DNA of 64,000 nucleotides, taken from Diabrotica undecimpunctata. Taxonomy: Eukaryota; Arthropoda; Insecta; Coleoptera; Chrysomelidae. This document shows positions 46,180-57,291 of the stretch, piece after piece. Made by a program: the position numbers and the translations under genes. The notes under the pieces were generated by a model, which saw nothing but the letters and a program-made list of their open reading frames with translations, was not told the origin of the DNA and made no database searches. The stretch is from assembly GCF_040954645.1 (NCBI RefSeq), contig NC_092803.1:63168484-63232483 (forward strand), written 5' to 3'. The stretch's first letter is position 1, and every line of letters starts with the position of its first letter.

Positions 46180-46480
46180 CACAAACAACAACCCAAATTT
46201 AGTCCAGCTCACAAAAAATATTTTAATATAATTCAAAATTCGTAACTACGTAATCAGTACCGCGTTAGATTTTTACTAACATCCCGACACTGAAACTTTC
46301 ATAGCGCACTGAACAGATTCTTGTAGGTTTCAATCTAAATTAAACATGGGAGTGACTAGATAAAATATTGAGTGGGGCATAGCTGGCTGGAGATAAATAT
46401 ACTAGGCGTGAAAGAAAAGTAATACAAAACAAACTAAAAATGTTAGATAAATTCTAACGGCGGTACTGATCGCGGGTTAA

Positions 46481-47514
46481 TTTTTATAAGGTTATAAGGC
46501 ATATATTTCTGAATCGAATATTGATAGCACAAATATCAGAATATATTATCAGAGATGATTGTGGTTAATTAAACAAGTTCTTGGGAAAAGTAGGAGAAAA
46601 GTAACGTTAAAATACAGTTACTGCAAAAGAGTTACTGACAACGTATGGCTAAACGTAGACTAAACGAGAAAAGAACATCCCAAATAAATTGAAAATATAG
46701 ACAAAGATTATGATGACTTATAAAGAAATAACTTTTTTATGGACAAGCTAAAAGTTTTTCAAGAAGTTAAACGGCATAACAGCTTTTTTATCGTTTTGTT
46801 AAAGTGATTAACCGTTTAACGCGGCTATAAAATCTCAAAAGAAAACAATTTCATCCAACAATGTTCCATATAAATATTTAAACTTCTTTGACAACTAAAA
46901 TTCATTAACTTGGGCAAACGACATTAAAATTTTAATAAGTCGACAGAGACAAAATAAGGAGAACAACAAATTAGGTAAAACCTCTTTAATTTGGCACCGC
47001 AACATCACCGAACTTCATTTAATTGTTTACGTCGCCCGTTGACGCGTAGAACAGTTATTTAAGCGGTAACGAAGAGAGAGAAAGCGACACAGTAGCTTCT
47101 TAGTCCCAAGTTTCTTGTTAGTAGAATATGCTTTGATATTTTCGTCATTCGATCCCAGTAAGTTGTGCAATTAGGTGTTTAGGTGGAAATTGCGCTTCCA
47201 ACCGAATCTTAACTCGTTTGCTACAGGGGTGTCACGACGGCACTTTTGAAAGGTTAAAAAACTTTTAAAGATTATAAAAAGTTGTTTTTAAGCATACAAT
47301 TTAAAAAAATATGGGAAAAATTATTAGCGATAGTAAAATAGAAATAACACGTTAATCAAAAGTCCATAGCCTTACCATGAGATGGGGACTATAATGAAAA
47401 TTTAATAAAACTTTCGGTAGTCCTAACCATCAAAAGCTACTGTAAAAATGTGCATGTCATTCAGATTATCATTTGCCGACTTACAGTGCTTAAACTAACG
47501 CTACTTTTGTGATC
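46481..47514. other. No gene; weak promoter-like patch
   Basis: Mostly AT-rich. Between 46980 and 47230 the sequence has more CpG, a GAGAGAGAAAG motif at about 47075, and CCCA|GTAAGT near 47157 that could be a splice donor. This is much weaker than the island at 16.4 kb. Confidence 0.35.
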
Positions 47515-48245
47515 CACACCAATGACGCTGAATGCTCCCGAAGGCCTCAATGCATTTATTTTCATCGAAAAAAAATGCAGACAATTATCATGTAAAACCG
47601 CAAAGTGAAGTTGCAAGAGATAGATGACACCTTAAAGTTATCAAAAGATTGCATTTTGACAATTATACATTAACATTTGAGTATGAGAAAGCTTTTTGCC
47701 TAACGGGTGCCGCGTTTTCTCAGAGCAGAACAAAACAACAACGAATTGATGAATCTCGGCGCTACTTGGACATGTTCAGTCAGAATGAGCTGAAGTTTTT
47801 GCATTCCAAAGGGACCAAAGATGGAACAAACCACCGGAAAGAGTATAGCCTCTTTATTTTGGGACCCGCAAGGAATTATTTTTATTAAATATTTGAAACA
47901 TAGAGAAACAATCAAGAAGGACTACTATATTGGTTTATTGGAGAGCTTAAAGCTCAAAATCGTAAATAAAAGGCCTCATTTGTTCAAGAAAAAATGTTTG
48001 TATCACCAAAACAATGCACCGTGTCACAGTTCGATAAAAACCATGGCAAACATGCACGAATTGGACTTTTAATTGTCAAGATAAGTCAAGATCTGGTCGA
48101 TCTAGTCGGCAAGAGATTTGCTCTGATGGGCAGTAATCGACGAAACTGAAACCCATTTTGAAGGCAAAAATAAATAGTTTTACACGAGCGGCATCGAAAA
48201 ATTAGAGAAGCGTTGGAATGATGGTATCGTCGCTAAATGAGGTTA
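47515..48245 (+). pseudogene. mariner transposase fragment
   Basis: The frames run in mariner order: LQEIDDTLKLSKDC-IL (DNA-binding domain), HLSMRKLFA, KQQRIDESRRYLDMFSQNEL, then a deletion that removes the first catalytic aspartate (the M-D-E-T-W block), then GKSIASLFWDPQGIIFIKYL, KKDYYIGLLESLKLKI, and YHQNNAPCHSSIKTMANMHE. In the last block the second catalytic aspartate is asparagine. The tail SGIEKLEKRWNDGIVA is recognisable after stops. Two frames alternate. A fossil. Confidence 0.82.
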
Positions 48246-48599
48246 TTTTGTTAAATAAATAATAATGTTTGCAAAAAAAATGTTTTTTTAGTATTAAGGC
48301 CTGAAACTTCTTGATTTAATGATATCTTGATATATTACATATCGATTTTAAAATTGATTTGCTTATATTTAAAAATTATCTGAAAAAATCTTCACAAATA
48401 TTAACAAAAAGTTATTAAAAAATTATATAAGTAAGATCATTACAAGTATTAAGACTTTGTGGTAAAAATACTGAGATAAAAAAAAATGTAGAGGGTACCG
48501 ACGATACCTACAATTGTGTGAACTACTGACATTTCAAAGATACTATGAAATATGTTTCTGAACAAGAACTGGAGCAACATGCAAACTGCCATGAAAGTC
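48246..48599. other. No recognisable gene
   Basis: AT-rich sequence between mariner and LINE relics. AGGCCTGAAACTTCTTGATTT near 48297 may be the right end of the mariner element. Confidence 0.35.
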
Positions 48600-50012
48600 A
48601 TAAATTATTTTAAAAGTTAAACATTTGGCACGAGAGTTTAAGTCAAAACTTAAAGCCATTCAAGATCATAATAGAGAAGTAAAAACCGATATAGAGATCA
48701 TTACAGATACATGGAAAAATTACTGCTTATAATTATATAAAGACACTGCAAAGATGCATCAGTCTCAGAACACAAGAAACATGCAACTAGAAAGAAAAAA
48801 CCAATAATCTTACGAGCAGAAGTAGACAAGTATCTCAACCAACTAAGATGCCTAGCCCTATGCAGCAATTATAGAACTATTGCCCTTATTACTCATGCAA
48901 GCCAAATCCTGCTACATATAATCAACAAATGTCTAAAGATCTTTCTACTTCCAGAGATGACCGAAGAACAATGCGGATTAGTACTAGAAAAAGGCACGCG
49001 GGAGCAGATACTGAACAGTACACAGATAAGATAAAAAGCGAGAAAACACAACATACCACTGTTGCTCCGTTTCGTAGATTACGCAAAGGCTTTCGATTCA
49101 GTAAAATAAGATCCTCTTTGGAGTATATTGGAGAATATAGTGAAGTACGTAACCACTCAGTTAACCTAATAAGAAATCTATATGATAAAAACTCAGCCAA
49201 CGTTAAAATGTACGGAATATATTCAGATGCGTTTAAAACATAGAAAGGAACTAGAGAGGGCTGCATACTATCACCATTATTATACAACGAATATTCTAAA
49301 TATTTAATGAGAAAAGTACTAGACGAATGGGAATCACTACAGGAGACAGAAAAATCAGCAACCTACGATAAGCAGATGACACACTTATACTAGAAGCGAA
49401 TGCTGTGAGAGCAAATACTAATCTAACGCACATACACTAAGTGGCAGACGGATTTGTATACTTGGGCTTCCTGATAACCAACAATGGCGATTGCTCCTTA
49501 GAAGTCAAGCGTAAACAAGCAATGGCTCTAACCGTAAAGGTTAAATTGAATAAAATATAAAAAGATCAAACAATAACAAGGAATACTAAGCTTAGGTTGG
49601 TCAATGCCTTTATTTTTTCCATTGTAGTCTACGTAGCTAAAACATGGACTCTCAAAAAATCGAGAGGAGTAAGACCAAAGCGTTTAAAATGTGGGTATAT
49701 AAAAGAATTCTACGCATATACTTGACAGAACATAGAACCAACCTATCAATTCTGGAAGAGCTTTATATAAAATACAGGCTAATAAAAAAAGTAAACCGAG
49801 CATAACTAACTTACTTCGTCCACATAGCTAGAAAAATGGGCACAATGGAACTATTGGTAGTAGAAGAAAAGGTAGAAGGCCACAGATTAAGAGGAAGATC
49901 TCCAACATTAGGGGCCAAACAAATGAAGACTCTAGTGGGAAAATCCCTACATGAAGCAGTGCATATGGCACAGTATGGCAGCCAATGGAGACAGCTAGTT
50001 AATAATAGTTAG
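48600..50012 (+). pseudogene. RTE/CR1-like LINE relic
   Basis: Many short frames follow one another in LINE order: the region before the reverse transcriptase, PEMTEEQCG-type residues near 48955, LLRFVDYAKAFDSVK-type residues near 49070, SVNLIRNLYDKNSANVKMYG, GTREGCILSPLLYNEYSKYL, a degraded catalytic site, VYLGFLITNNGDCSLEVK, TLRLVNAL-like residues near 49600, MWVYKRILRIYLTEHRTN and HSEAVHMAQYGSQWRQLVN-stop. Stops are dense. The sequence is old but its order is complete from about the start of the reverse transcriptase to the C-terminus. Confidence 0.75.
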
Positions 50013-50379
50013 AGTGTTACCACACCCTAACAAGGGCTTAAGGAATGAAAAGAAGGATACTTACGTTATTAAACAGTATAGTTATAACATCCCATAACAT
50101 CTTGGTGGGAACATATTGCTAAGGATCAAGGAAAAATTTAAGCGAGTCTGTTCTACTTTCAAATTTTTTCACTCCTTGTTTTCAATAATTTTTGATCTAT
50201 TTTATGCCTCCACTATTTTATAAATATGTATATACTAATTTTCTTAATAATCTCTCAGTTAGTATTTATTCTCAACCTTATTGCGCCTGAAACTTTTTAA
50301 CGGGAAATATTTTCAGTTTTTTACTAGGTTTTTTTTCCACAATAAAAAGGTATGATTCTAACCTCCGTATGTTTTACTC
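50013..50379. other. LINE 3' flank, no gene
   Basis: The first 60 bases are probably the 3' untranslated end of the preceding LINE (CACCCTAACAAGGGCTTAAG and an AAAAGAAGG tail). The rest is AT-rich without features. Confidence 0.4.
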
Positions 50380-50905
50380 ATAGACCGTCGTCGTTAAAGT
50401 TAACAATAATTATTCCGAAACATAGTATCCAGAGAAAAGTTCGACCGGGTAGTGATTTTTCATCCTCATTATTCAATTTTTTTTTTGACATTCCACTCCG
50501 ACTGTGTGAAACCATGACGAACGCCAACGGAATCAATGTAGATGGCAAATGCTCTCTCAATTGCTATGTATTTGCGGAAGATGTAGTTCTAATAACAAAT
50601 AACTTAAAAGAGTTTGGAACTATGCTTACTGAGTTAGATGCGGCCTGTAAGGAAACTAGTTTAAACATAAATTTTGAAAACACGCAATACATGAAAAGGT
50701 TTGTATCAAGCCAAAATCCAAAAGTCGGTTGCAGCAAAATAGTATTAGTAGATAAATATAAATACTTAGGTCCTGATAACCAAACTAGGGCCTATCAGAT
50801 TTCTTCACGAGCAATATGCCAAATTATTTTAAAATGGAGACGTTCGACCAATGTGTACTGTTAATCATAACTTTCATGACTTACGGCGCCAAAAAACTTT
50901 TCTCA
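50380..50905 (+). pseudogene. RTE-like reverse transcriptase fragment
   Basis: A single 170-codon frame covers most of it: RKVRPGSDFSSSLFNFFFDI, NGINVDGKCSLNCYVFAEDV with F-A-E-D replacing the catalytic F-A-D-D, LTELDAACKETSLNINFENT and KIVLVDKYKYLG. After a stop at 50862, TFMTYGAK continues the expected Y-G-A/S-E block and homology ends at the left edge of piggyBac relic 5. The aspartate-to-glutamate change would abolish activity. Confidence 0.75.
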
Positions 50906-51064
50906 ACCCATTAGCGCCCATGACATCTGATTTTAAGAATTAATATATTCTAGTGCACTGTTGCATTAGGTTATTAGTAATATTAGTTGTAACAATAACA
51001 AAACATCAAATGTAACTAGATTTGAAAAAAATAGAATTCTTAATAAATAATGTAACAGAAAAAA

Positions 51065-51248
51065 TCAATTTAAATAAATAGTTTTAAAACAGTCTCTCTC
51101 AATACAAAGAGTTATATTACACTTTTCACAACTCCATCTCGGTCTTTGACAACACTGAGCACACCTCAATTGTTTAATAAGTTTTTTCGAAAAGTGTACT
51201 CCTTCATGTTTCCTAATGGTAGGCAGAATATTTCCGGAAGGTCTAGAT

Positions 51249-51327
<79 letters not shown>

Positions 51328-52740
51328 ATTTGGCATTACATCCTAAATAAAGTCGTACAAGTATTCTTCGAAAATCAAGAAGACTACTTTTTTGATCTTT
51401 ATCTAGCTGATACAATCTCCAACTATTTATGACAGTCATATTTATAAGATTAGTCAAAAGCACCCACCACTATTTTTTTTCTCTTATTCCTATCCGGCAA
51501 CTATTTAGTTGCTGATCATATAACTCTACACCACCCATGGACATTATAAAATTTATATAAAGCTGGTTGAGAAACATCCACTTTGGCCTTAGCAGCAGTT
51601 GACCATCGTTTCACTTGTGCTACAGTTTCCATAGAGTCGTAATTTGTAGCCATAGTCACTATGTTATTATCTTTGCATCTTACAAATAATATACCTTAAG
51701 CCTTATCATATTGATGTTCGAACTAAACTTTATCTTGTTTTTTTAATTATGTAGAATTTGATAGGAGACATTTTTTGTTTTATTGTCTCTTACAGTTCCA
51801 ATAGCTCTAATTCCTATTCTTTTTAATTTTGTTTTTTTTTTGATAACTTAAAGAAAAGTTATCAAAAAATAATGTGTGGTCCGATGGGCAAGCGACGTGG
51901 TCTATCATATCCAAAACTACTTATGATCCTAATGATAGGCTAATTTTGTTATCAATATTTTTGGCTTCACAATACGTATCTACGGCATAATAATAACCAT
52001 TGGCACTACATAACAATCAATTTTTATAGCTAAATCTAATAGGTTTACTTTTTATAAATTGCCTACTGGTGTCTCACAAAAAATTTAACACTAGATTCAT
52101 CAACACATAAATGTTCATGAAAAATACTCCTCTGTCTGTAATTTTGATTCAGCCATATTAGTGGAGGTCGAACTTTTGCCATTTTATAATGTGCTAGTAA
52201 AATCTTTCACTGGGTAGTTGGTGATATCCTGTTGGTAATAATAAACCGAAAAATGTTTTTGTGTCTGTCTTGGACACAAAAAACTATAGCTGTTGCATTG
52301 AGAATAAAATAAGTTAGTTTGCGTAACTATATTGTCAAATATGTCATCAGTGAAATCATAATATTATTTGTACAAAGTTTTATCCACTGCGGGGCTTAAC
52401 ACTTTTGTTCTCGTAATCTTTGTAACCGCTGTGCCAAAGGTACATCCTCTAAGTCTCCGTCTTCATCTGAAAAGTATAAACTTCAATTTCTCCTACAACG
52501 TCTTTAGGTATTGTTAAATTTCCTTCTATGAGGTTATAATCCTTATGACTTTCTCATCAGTTATCGTATCTAGGTCTGGAGGAATAATAACAATATCCAA
52601 CTTAAACAGCAAATTAGAATCACCAATATCTTCTAAAGCTGAAGGTAAACCTTTTTACTTCTTTTTATAGAAACTTTGAACAACAATACTCTCAAAATCA
52701 TCTAAAGGTGCCATATATGTAACAGAATTGTAAAATATCA
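51065..52740 (-). pseudogene. piggyBac transposase 5 with (YI)n insert
   Basis: From the right: TDDIFDNIVTQTNLF and a degraded SGYHKLP-type block near 52200, then RCKDNNIVTMATNYDSMETV, QVKRWSTAAKAKVDVSQPAL, and a partly lost G-G-V-D block. The last frame is long and clean: LLTNLINMTVINSWRLYQLD, LLDFRRILVRLYLG, an AT-array-encoded Y-I repeat, then SGNILPTIRKHEGVHFSKK and the cysteine-rich tail CAQCCQRPRWSCEKC ... CFKTIYLN-stop. The repeat keeps the frame. Upstream stops and shifts disable the gene. Confidence 0.8.
51252..51325. repeat. (AT)n array inside piggyBac 5
   Basis: A 74-base AT dinucleotide run within the transposase C-terminus. It translates as alternating tyrosine and isoleucine on either strand and does not break the minus-strand frame. 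Confidence 0.95.
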
Positions 52741-53150
52741 AAAATACTTCCATACGTCCATTGTACTTATATGATGAGTACACCTAATTTTAACAACAAA
52801 TTGTTCACTTTATAATTAAAATTATGAAAAATAATTACTTAAGTTGTTTACTAAAGTTAGTATAAACTAACTTAAACCATTTGATGGGAAATGAGAAAAT
52901 GAGAAAAACTTACTATAAATTTACAAAGTTGATGTAGAGAAAATAAAAAAACGCACGTGTTGACTTCTTAAACAATAAATCAAAACTAACAAACCAGCTG
53001 AATTATTGAACGTAATTCATTACGGTTGTCGTTTTAGGGGTATTTAGTTTCCTGTAATTACTAAGAATTGCAACTTTTTTATTCTAAGTGGCACTAGTAT
53101 GTTAAAATAGCAGCTGTACTTAAATGAGTACAGTGGGCATAATGGATTAA

Positions 53151-53622
53151 CACAGGCCATACCTAACAAATTGATAGTAGCTCAAAGAAGAATGGACTGA
53201 TGTCCTTACTTGGACTGACCGTCAGTATGTTCAATAACGAACAGTAAACTAGAAAAATAACATTGTTAGTAAGTCTTATTTTATTTCTTTTTACCTATTT
53301 GCTGATGATTTGCTATTACGCCTGATGATGTAATTATTTAGGGCGCGCCTGGCAGAAGGTTAAAATTGAGAAAAAGCATGAGTACGTTTTATATAATGAA
53401 AGCTGTACTTTGCAATCTTGCCCTTATTTGTGGCGTGTATTTTGTCTAAGTAAAGTAAAATCTATAATTTAATAGGATACGATCAGATAATACATTAAAA
53501 TCTGAGTAAGTTTTAATTGCTTGTACGAGTATTACGTTTTGATATCTATGTTTACGTAATAAATATTTAGATACGTATGTTAGGTATTTTATAAATGTAC
53601 TAGTTAGTGCTATAATATATTA
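53151..53622. other. No recognisable gene
   Basis: AT-rich sequence between piggyBac relic 5 and a LINE relic. Confidence 0.5.
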
Positions 53623-55330
53623 TTGGCAAAATTCTATAAGACGATCTCCTTAATTAGACGAACACCAAATGGACACGTTGGCCAAACTACAACAGTTAAT
53701 AGAAGATTCAGAGAAATCAGCAACGAGCTGAAGAAACTAATAAAGGAAAAAGCAGGAAAAGAAGAAGGGTCAACAGAACAAGAAACCAAGAGAATAAAAG
53801 AATTGCTAATGAGCTAAATGGGGTAGTCAAAAAACAATTACATAAACATCGAAACGACCATTAAGACAACTATATCCAGCAACTAAACCCAAATAAATCT
53901 GCATACTGGAAGCTGTCTAAAATACTAAGAAAAGATAAAAAAACAATTCCACCCTAGCATCGAGCAAACAGAATTGCGTACGCAGAAGAAGACAAAGCGG
54001 CAGTTATGAAAAACACGCTAGAAAGATGATGTAGGAGAAATTATCATCCTCATGAAGATCTTGACTTTACAGAAAAAGAGGAAAAAAAAGAGATACAGGG
54101 CAATAAAAAGAAAAAGGGGCAACATAAATATTAACCACACTTCCCCTGAAGAGGTCAGACAGTTGATCAAGCGTACTAACACCAAAAAAACTTCAGAATC
54201 GGACCATATTATGAATAGAATGAAAAATCTGCCAGCAAAAGCAATAGTATAATAAATTTAATTAACCACATCCTAAGATTAAGACATTTTCCTTGCAGAT
54301 GGAAGAAAGCTCACGTATTTTTCACTAAAGCACAGTTTAGATTTAGATCCGAACACTCATTTATTACATAAGGGTTTAATGGAAAGAAATATACAGCAGC
54401 CACCTTTCTAGATGTCAGTAAACAATCATACCGACAGAGTCTGTCACGAAGGCCTGCTGTATAAAATTAACCAATATAGTTATAATGAGGCGACGACATG
54501 TATTCTCTCATCATACCTAGCCGACAGAAGATTCAGAGGTCAGATAGGGCCAACCCTGTCTGAAGCTGGAGCCATAAAGGCCGGTGCGCTACAGAAGCGG
54601 TGTTGTCGCCGTATTTGCTAACCATATTGCTAAGTCCATATGCGCCCGACACCTATAAAGGGCAATTAACGAACTACAAGATTGGTGTGCACAGTGGAAG
54701 ATAGCTGTTAATCCTGACAAGACACAGGCCGTCATGTACCAAAAATAAAAAAGGCGGACCAAATGGGGTTTTATCCCTATTCGGTACGCAAATCGAATGA
54801 TCAAATCAAGCCAAATATCTAGGCGTAACTTTGGACAAAAAGCTGACCTTTACAGAACACGTGAAACAAACGGTTCAAAAAGATAAAATAATTAGAAGTC
54901 AACTCTCATCATTATTAGGTCGGAAAAGTGAACTGAGATTTAAAACAAAGATTGGGATGGCAAACTGTATAATTTTACCAACATTAACATACGCCTCGGC
55001 TGCATAGAGATACACTTGCAAATCGAATAGAAACAAAATACTAATAATTCCGAACCATATGATCAGAGAGGCTCTGAATATACCTAAGTACGTTCAATTA
55101 AGGTACGTATTTATGGACTCAGAACAAAAGAGAATCCTAAGAACAATGGACGAAAAAGTACAGGTGATTTTCAACGATCTCAGGAACCATCTTAGTAGAC
55201 TAATAACAGGGTTGACAGACTATGATGAAAACTCAAGGACAGTACATAGACAACCCAGACAGCAGTTAGCTGTAAATAGTGAAGATCCAGAAAAACAATG
55301 AATAAATGATAACCATGCAGTAGTCGAATA
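53623..55330 (+). pseudogene. Jockey-like LINE relic
   Basis: Frames in order: a basic and glutamate-rich linker (53700-53990) with PNKSAYWKLSKILRKDKKTI; SPEEVRQLIKRTNTKKTSES; LINHILRLRHFPCRWKKAHV; then a deletion, QFRFRSEHS, AATFLDVSK (the F-L-D-V-x-K-A-F-D block with its end lost), GLLYKINQYSYNEATTCILS, SYLADRRFRGQIGPTLSEAG, and a degraded site with RAINELQDWCAQWKIAVNPD-K. The end shows YLGVTLDKKLTFTEHV-type residues. The catalytic A-D-D block is deleted near 54620. Jockey clade. Confidence 0.75.
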
Positions 55331-55914
55331 AACGTAGTCAAAGAAGACTCAAAACATGTCAATGCAGTAAAAGAAGACTCGCTGTCCGGAACACACATTT
55401 TGGGCCACAAGTCCAAAGTCATGTAAAAATTGACTTCAGTCATTCATAGAGAGAAAAGCTCTTCTAGCTATCCCTAAAATTAGGTGGCTTAATCATATAA
55501 AGTAAACCAGAGAATGTCTCATTACCCAATGTATCCAAATGAACTTTCAGTACAAAGCCTCCTCATTAGTTATGTTCTGTGACGGGGAGAGGTGGTTGGT
55601 TGTAGCTCGTCAGGTCAGATAGGTACCACTCCATTACGGAGTGTGACTGGCTTGATCTTCGCATATGTGGGTCCCACTGTTCTATTGGAAGATTCTATTT
55701 TACCAATTTTGCGTTAAAATTTACTACCATTCTGGTTATCTCTCCAGATTTTATAAGGAAGCCCGCTACTGATTTTACTATTTTTTCGCCAAATATAGTG
55801 ACACTTTTATATCTGTGTCTCCTTTTAACAAGTAGTAGATTTTACTTTTCTTATATTATATACTCTTTTCATCTCGTGTAGCTCATTTTCAGAAAATCAA
55901 CATTTTATGAAATT
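55331..55914. other. Unassigned sequence
   Basis: The 5' part may be the 3' flank of the Jockey relic. On the minus strand FGEKIVKSVAGFLIKSGEIT is readable near 55790-55730 but matches nothing I recognise. The segment continues beyond the LINE at 55926-57280. Confidence 0.35.
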
Positions 55915-55925
55915 GTTGCCAAAAT

Positions 55926-57280
55926 CTATTTGATAGAAATTGATAGAAAGGAAAATTAGAAAAGAAATAGAACATAAATTAGAGGATGTACAAAGTGGAT
56001 TCAGGAAAGGACACAACACACAAGACCATATATTCACCATGCAACAAGTAATAGAAAAAGCCTTAAAGAAAAATAAAGAAATATATCTGAGCTTTATAGA
56101 CATGGAAAAAGCATTCGACTCAGTCAAAAGAAAAGATATATGGGAAAGCCTAAAGAAGAAACAAGTAAGTAAAGAACTGATAGAAGCAACAAAGAGTATA
56201 TACATGAAAACAACAAATACAGTAAGAATGTTAAATATACAGTCAGAACCATTCGAAACAACCCAAGGAGTTAGACAAGGGGGAAGCCTCAGCCCAGTAC
56301 TATTCATAAATGTAATAGATGAGATAGTGAAAGAATGTAAAAAAACATTCAAGAAATACTGCATCGGTTGGAACAGAATGCAAATGATAAATGCTGAGAT
56401 GTGTATATTTGCAGACGACATAGTATTAATTGCGGAAACTGCAGAAAAACTGAAATACAACTTAGAGAAATGGAACCTAGAAGCAAGCAAATACAACTTA
56501 AACGTAAACAAAGAGAAGACTCAAATAATGAAAATATCAAGGAAACAAGGGACGGAAGATCAAATAGAAGTAATGATAGACCAACAAAAAATAATACAGA
56601 CAAATTCATACAAATACTTAGGAACAGTAATCAACAACAAAGGAGACATCGAGGATGATCTTAACAACAGATTGGAAAACACAGGAAAACTATTCCAAGC
56701 ACTAAATAGAGGATTCCTTAATAACAAAGAAATATCAACAAAGACCAAGATGACAATATACAAAACAATATATAGACCTACAGTGACATATGGAGCAGAA
56801 AATTGGATATTAAACAAAAGACATCAGAGCAGAATTCAGGCAGCAGAGATGAAATACCTCAGAAGAACGATAGGAGTAAAAAGAACTGATAGAATCAGAA
56901 ATGAAGAAATAAGAGAAAGACTCAAAATCAAACCAATACTCGAGTCAATCAAAGAGAAAAAATTGGCATGGTTCGGACATCTAACCCGGATGGACAATAA
57001 TAGACAAGTTAAAAGAGTGTGGGACGCCAAACCAATAGGGAAGAACAGAAGAGGAAGACCCATTAAAGAATGGAATAGTGACATCTCGCAGATACTGCAG
57101 AGTAAGGGTAAGACTTGGCAGGAAGCAACACAGATGGCATCCAATAGGAAGGAATGGAGAAAGTTCGTTAAGAGCTAGGACACCTCAGAAGACTGTCAAA
57201 TATTGAAATGTAATGAATTGTATTTTAAACGGCCCAACACCGAAAGGTACAAATGGGTCTACTGATTAAGTAAAGTAAAA
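55926..57280 (+). mobile_element. Young 5'-truncated LINE insertion
   Basis: GTTGCCAAAAT (11 bases) stands at both edges (55915-55925 and 57281-57291). The 1355-base insert contains an uninterrupted reverse transcriptase frame, a 3' untranslated region and a short TAAAGTAAAA tail. The clean frame and exact duplication show a recent insertion. The endonuclease part was lost on insertion. Confidence 0.92.
55940..57178 (+). CDS. LINE reverse transcriptase, C-terminal 412 codons
   Basis: This part of the polyprotein copies RNA into DNA during retrotransposition. Conserved blocks in order: VQSGFRKGHNTQDHIF (residues 18-33), IYLSFIDMEKAFDSVKR with a catalytic aspartate, TTQGVRQGGSLSPVLFINVI, the catalytic MCIFADDIVLIAE (about 153-165), YNLNVNKEKTQIM, SYKYLGTVINNKGDIEDD, TVTYGAENWIL, and the C-terminal LAWFGHLTRMDNN and SNRKEWRKFVKS. 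No stop or frameshift interrupts it. The ATG at 55940 lies inside the truncated domain, so this is not a natural start. An RTE-like or related clade. Confidence 0.88.
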   Translation: MIERKIRKEIEHKLEDVQSGFRKGHNTQDHIFTMQQVIEKALKKNKEIYLSFIDMEKAFDSVKRKDIWESLKKKQVSKELIEATKSIYMKTTNTVRMLNIQSEPFETTQGVRQGGSLSPVLFINVIDEIVKECKKTFKKYCIGWNRMQMINAEMCIFADDIVLIAETAEKLKYNLEKWNLEASKYNLNVNKEKTQIMKISRKQGTEDQIEVMIDQQKIIQTNSYKYLGTVINNKGDIEDDLNNRLENTGKLFQALNRGFLNNKEISTKTKMTIYKTIYRPTVTYGAENWILNKRHQSRIQAAEMKYLRRTIGVKRTDRIRNEEIRERLKIKPILESIKEKKLAWFGHLTRMDNNRQVKRVWDAKPIGKNRRGRPIKEWNSDISQILQSKGKTWQEATQMASNRKEWRKFVKS

Positions 57281-57291
57281 GTTGCCAAAAT

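Larger units (their letters stand above)
44759..46476 (-). mobile_element. piggyBac element 4 with both ends
   Basis: TTAA at 44755-44758 and 46477-46480 encloses matching inverted ends, CCCGCGATCGGTACCGC and CCCGCGATCAGTACCGC. An extra internal copy, CAGTACCGCG, lies near 46257. The element is 1718 bases, short for piggyBac, and holds one broken transposase on the minus strand plus a 61-base LINE end. Confidence 0.88.
50907..53146 (-). mobile_element. piggyBac relic 5
   Basis: The right edge is TTAA at 53147-53150, preceded on the plus strand by the mirror of TCCATTATGCCCACTG. The left edge is CCCATTAGCGCCCATG after TCAA (50903-50906), a mutated TTAA. Both also share CTAGTGC further in. The ends resemble the left end of relic 1. 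The inside holds one decayed transposase on the minus strand with an AT array in it. Confidence 0.7.

Noticed and set aside
55897..56511. 204-codon minus-strand open frame, phenylalanine-rich
   Set aside because: It is the antisense of an intact LINE reverse transcriptase; A-rich coding strands give open F- and L-rich frames on the other strand.
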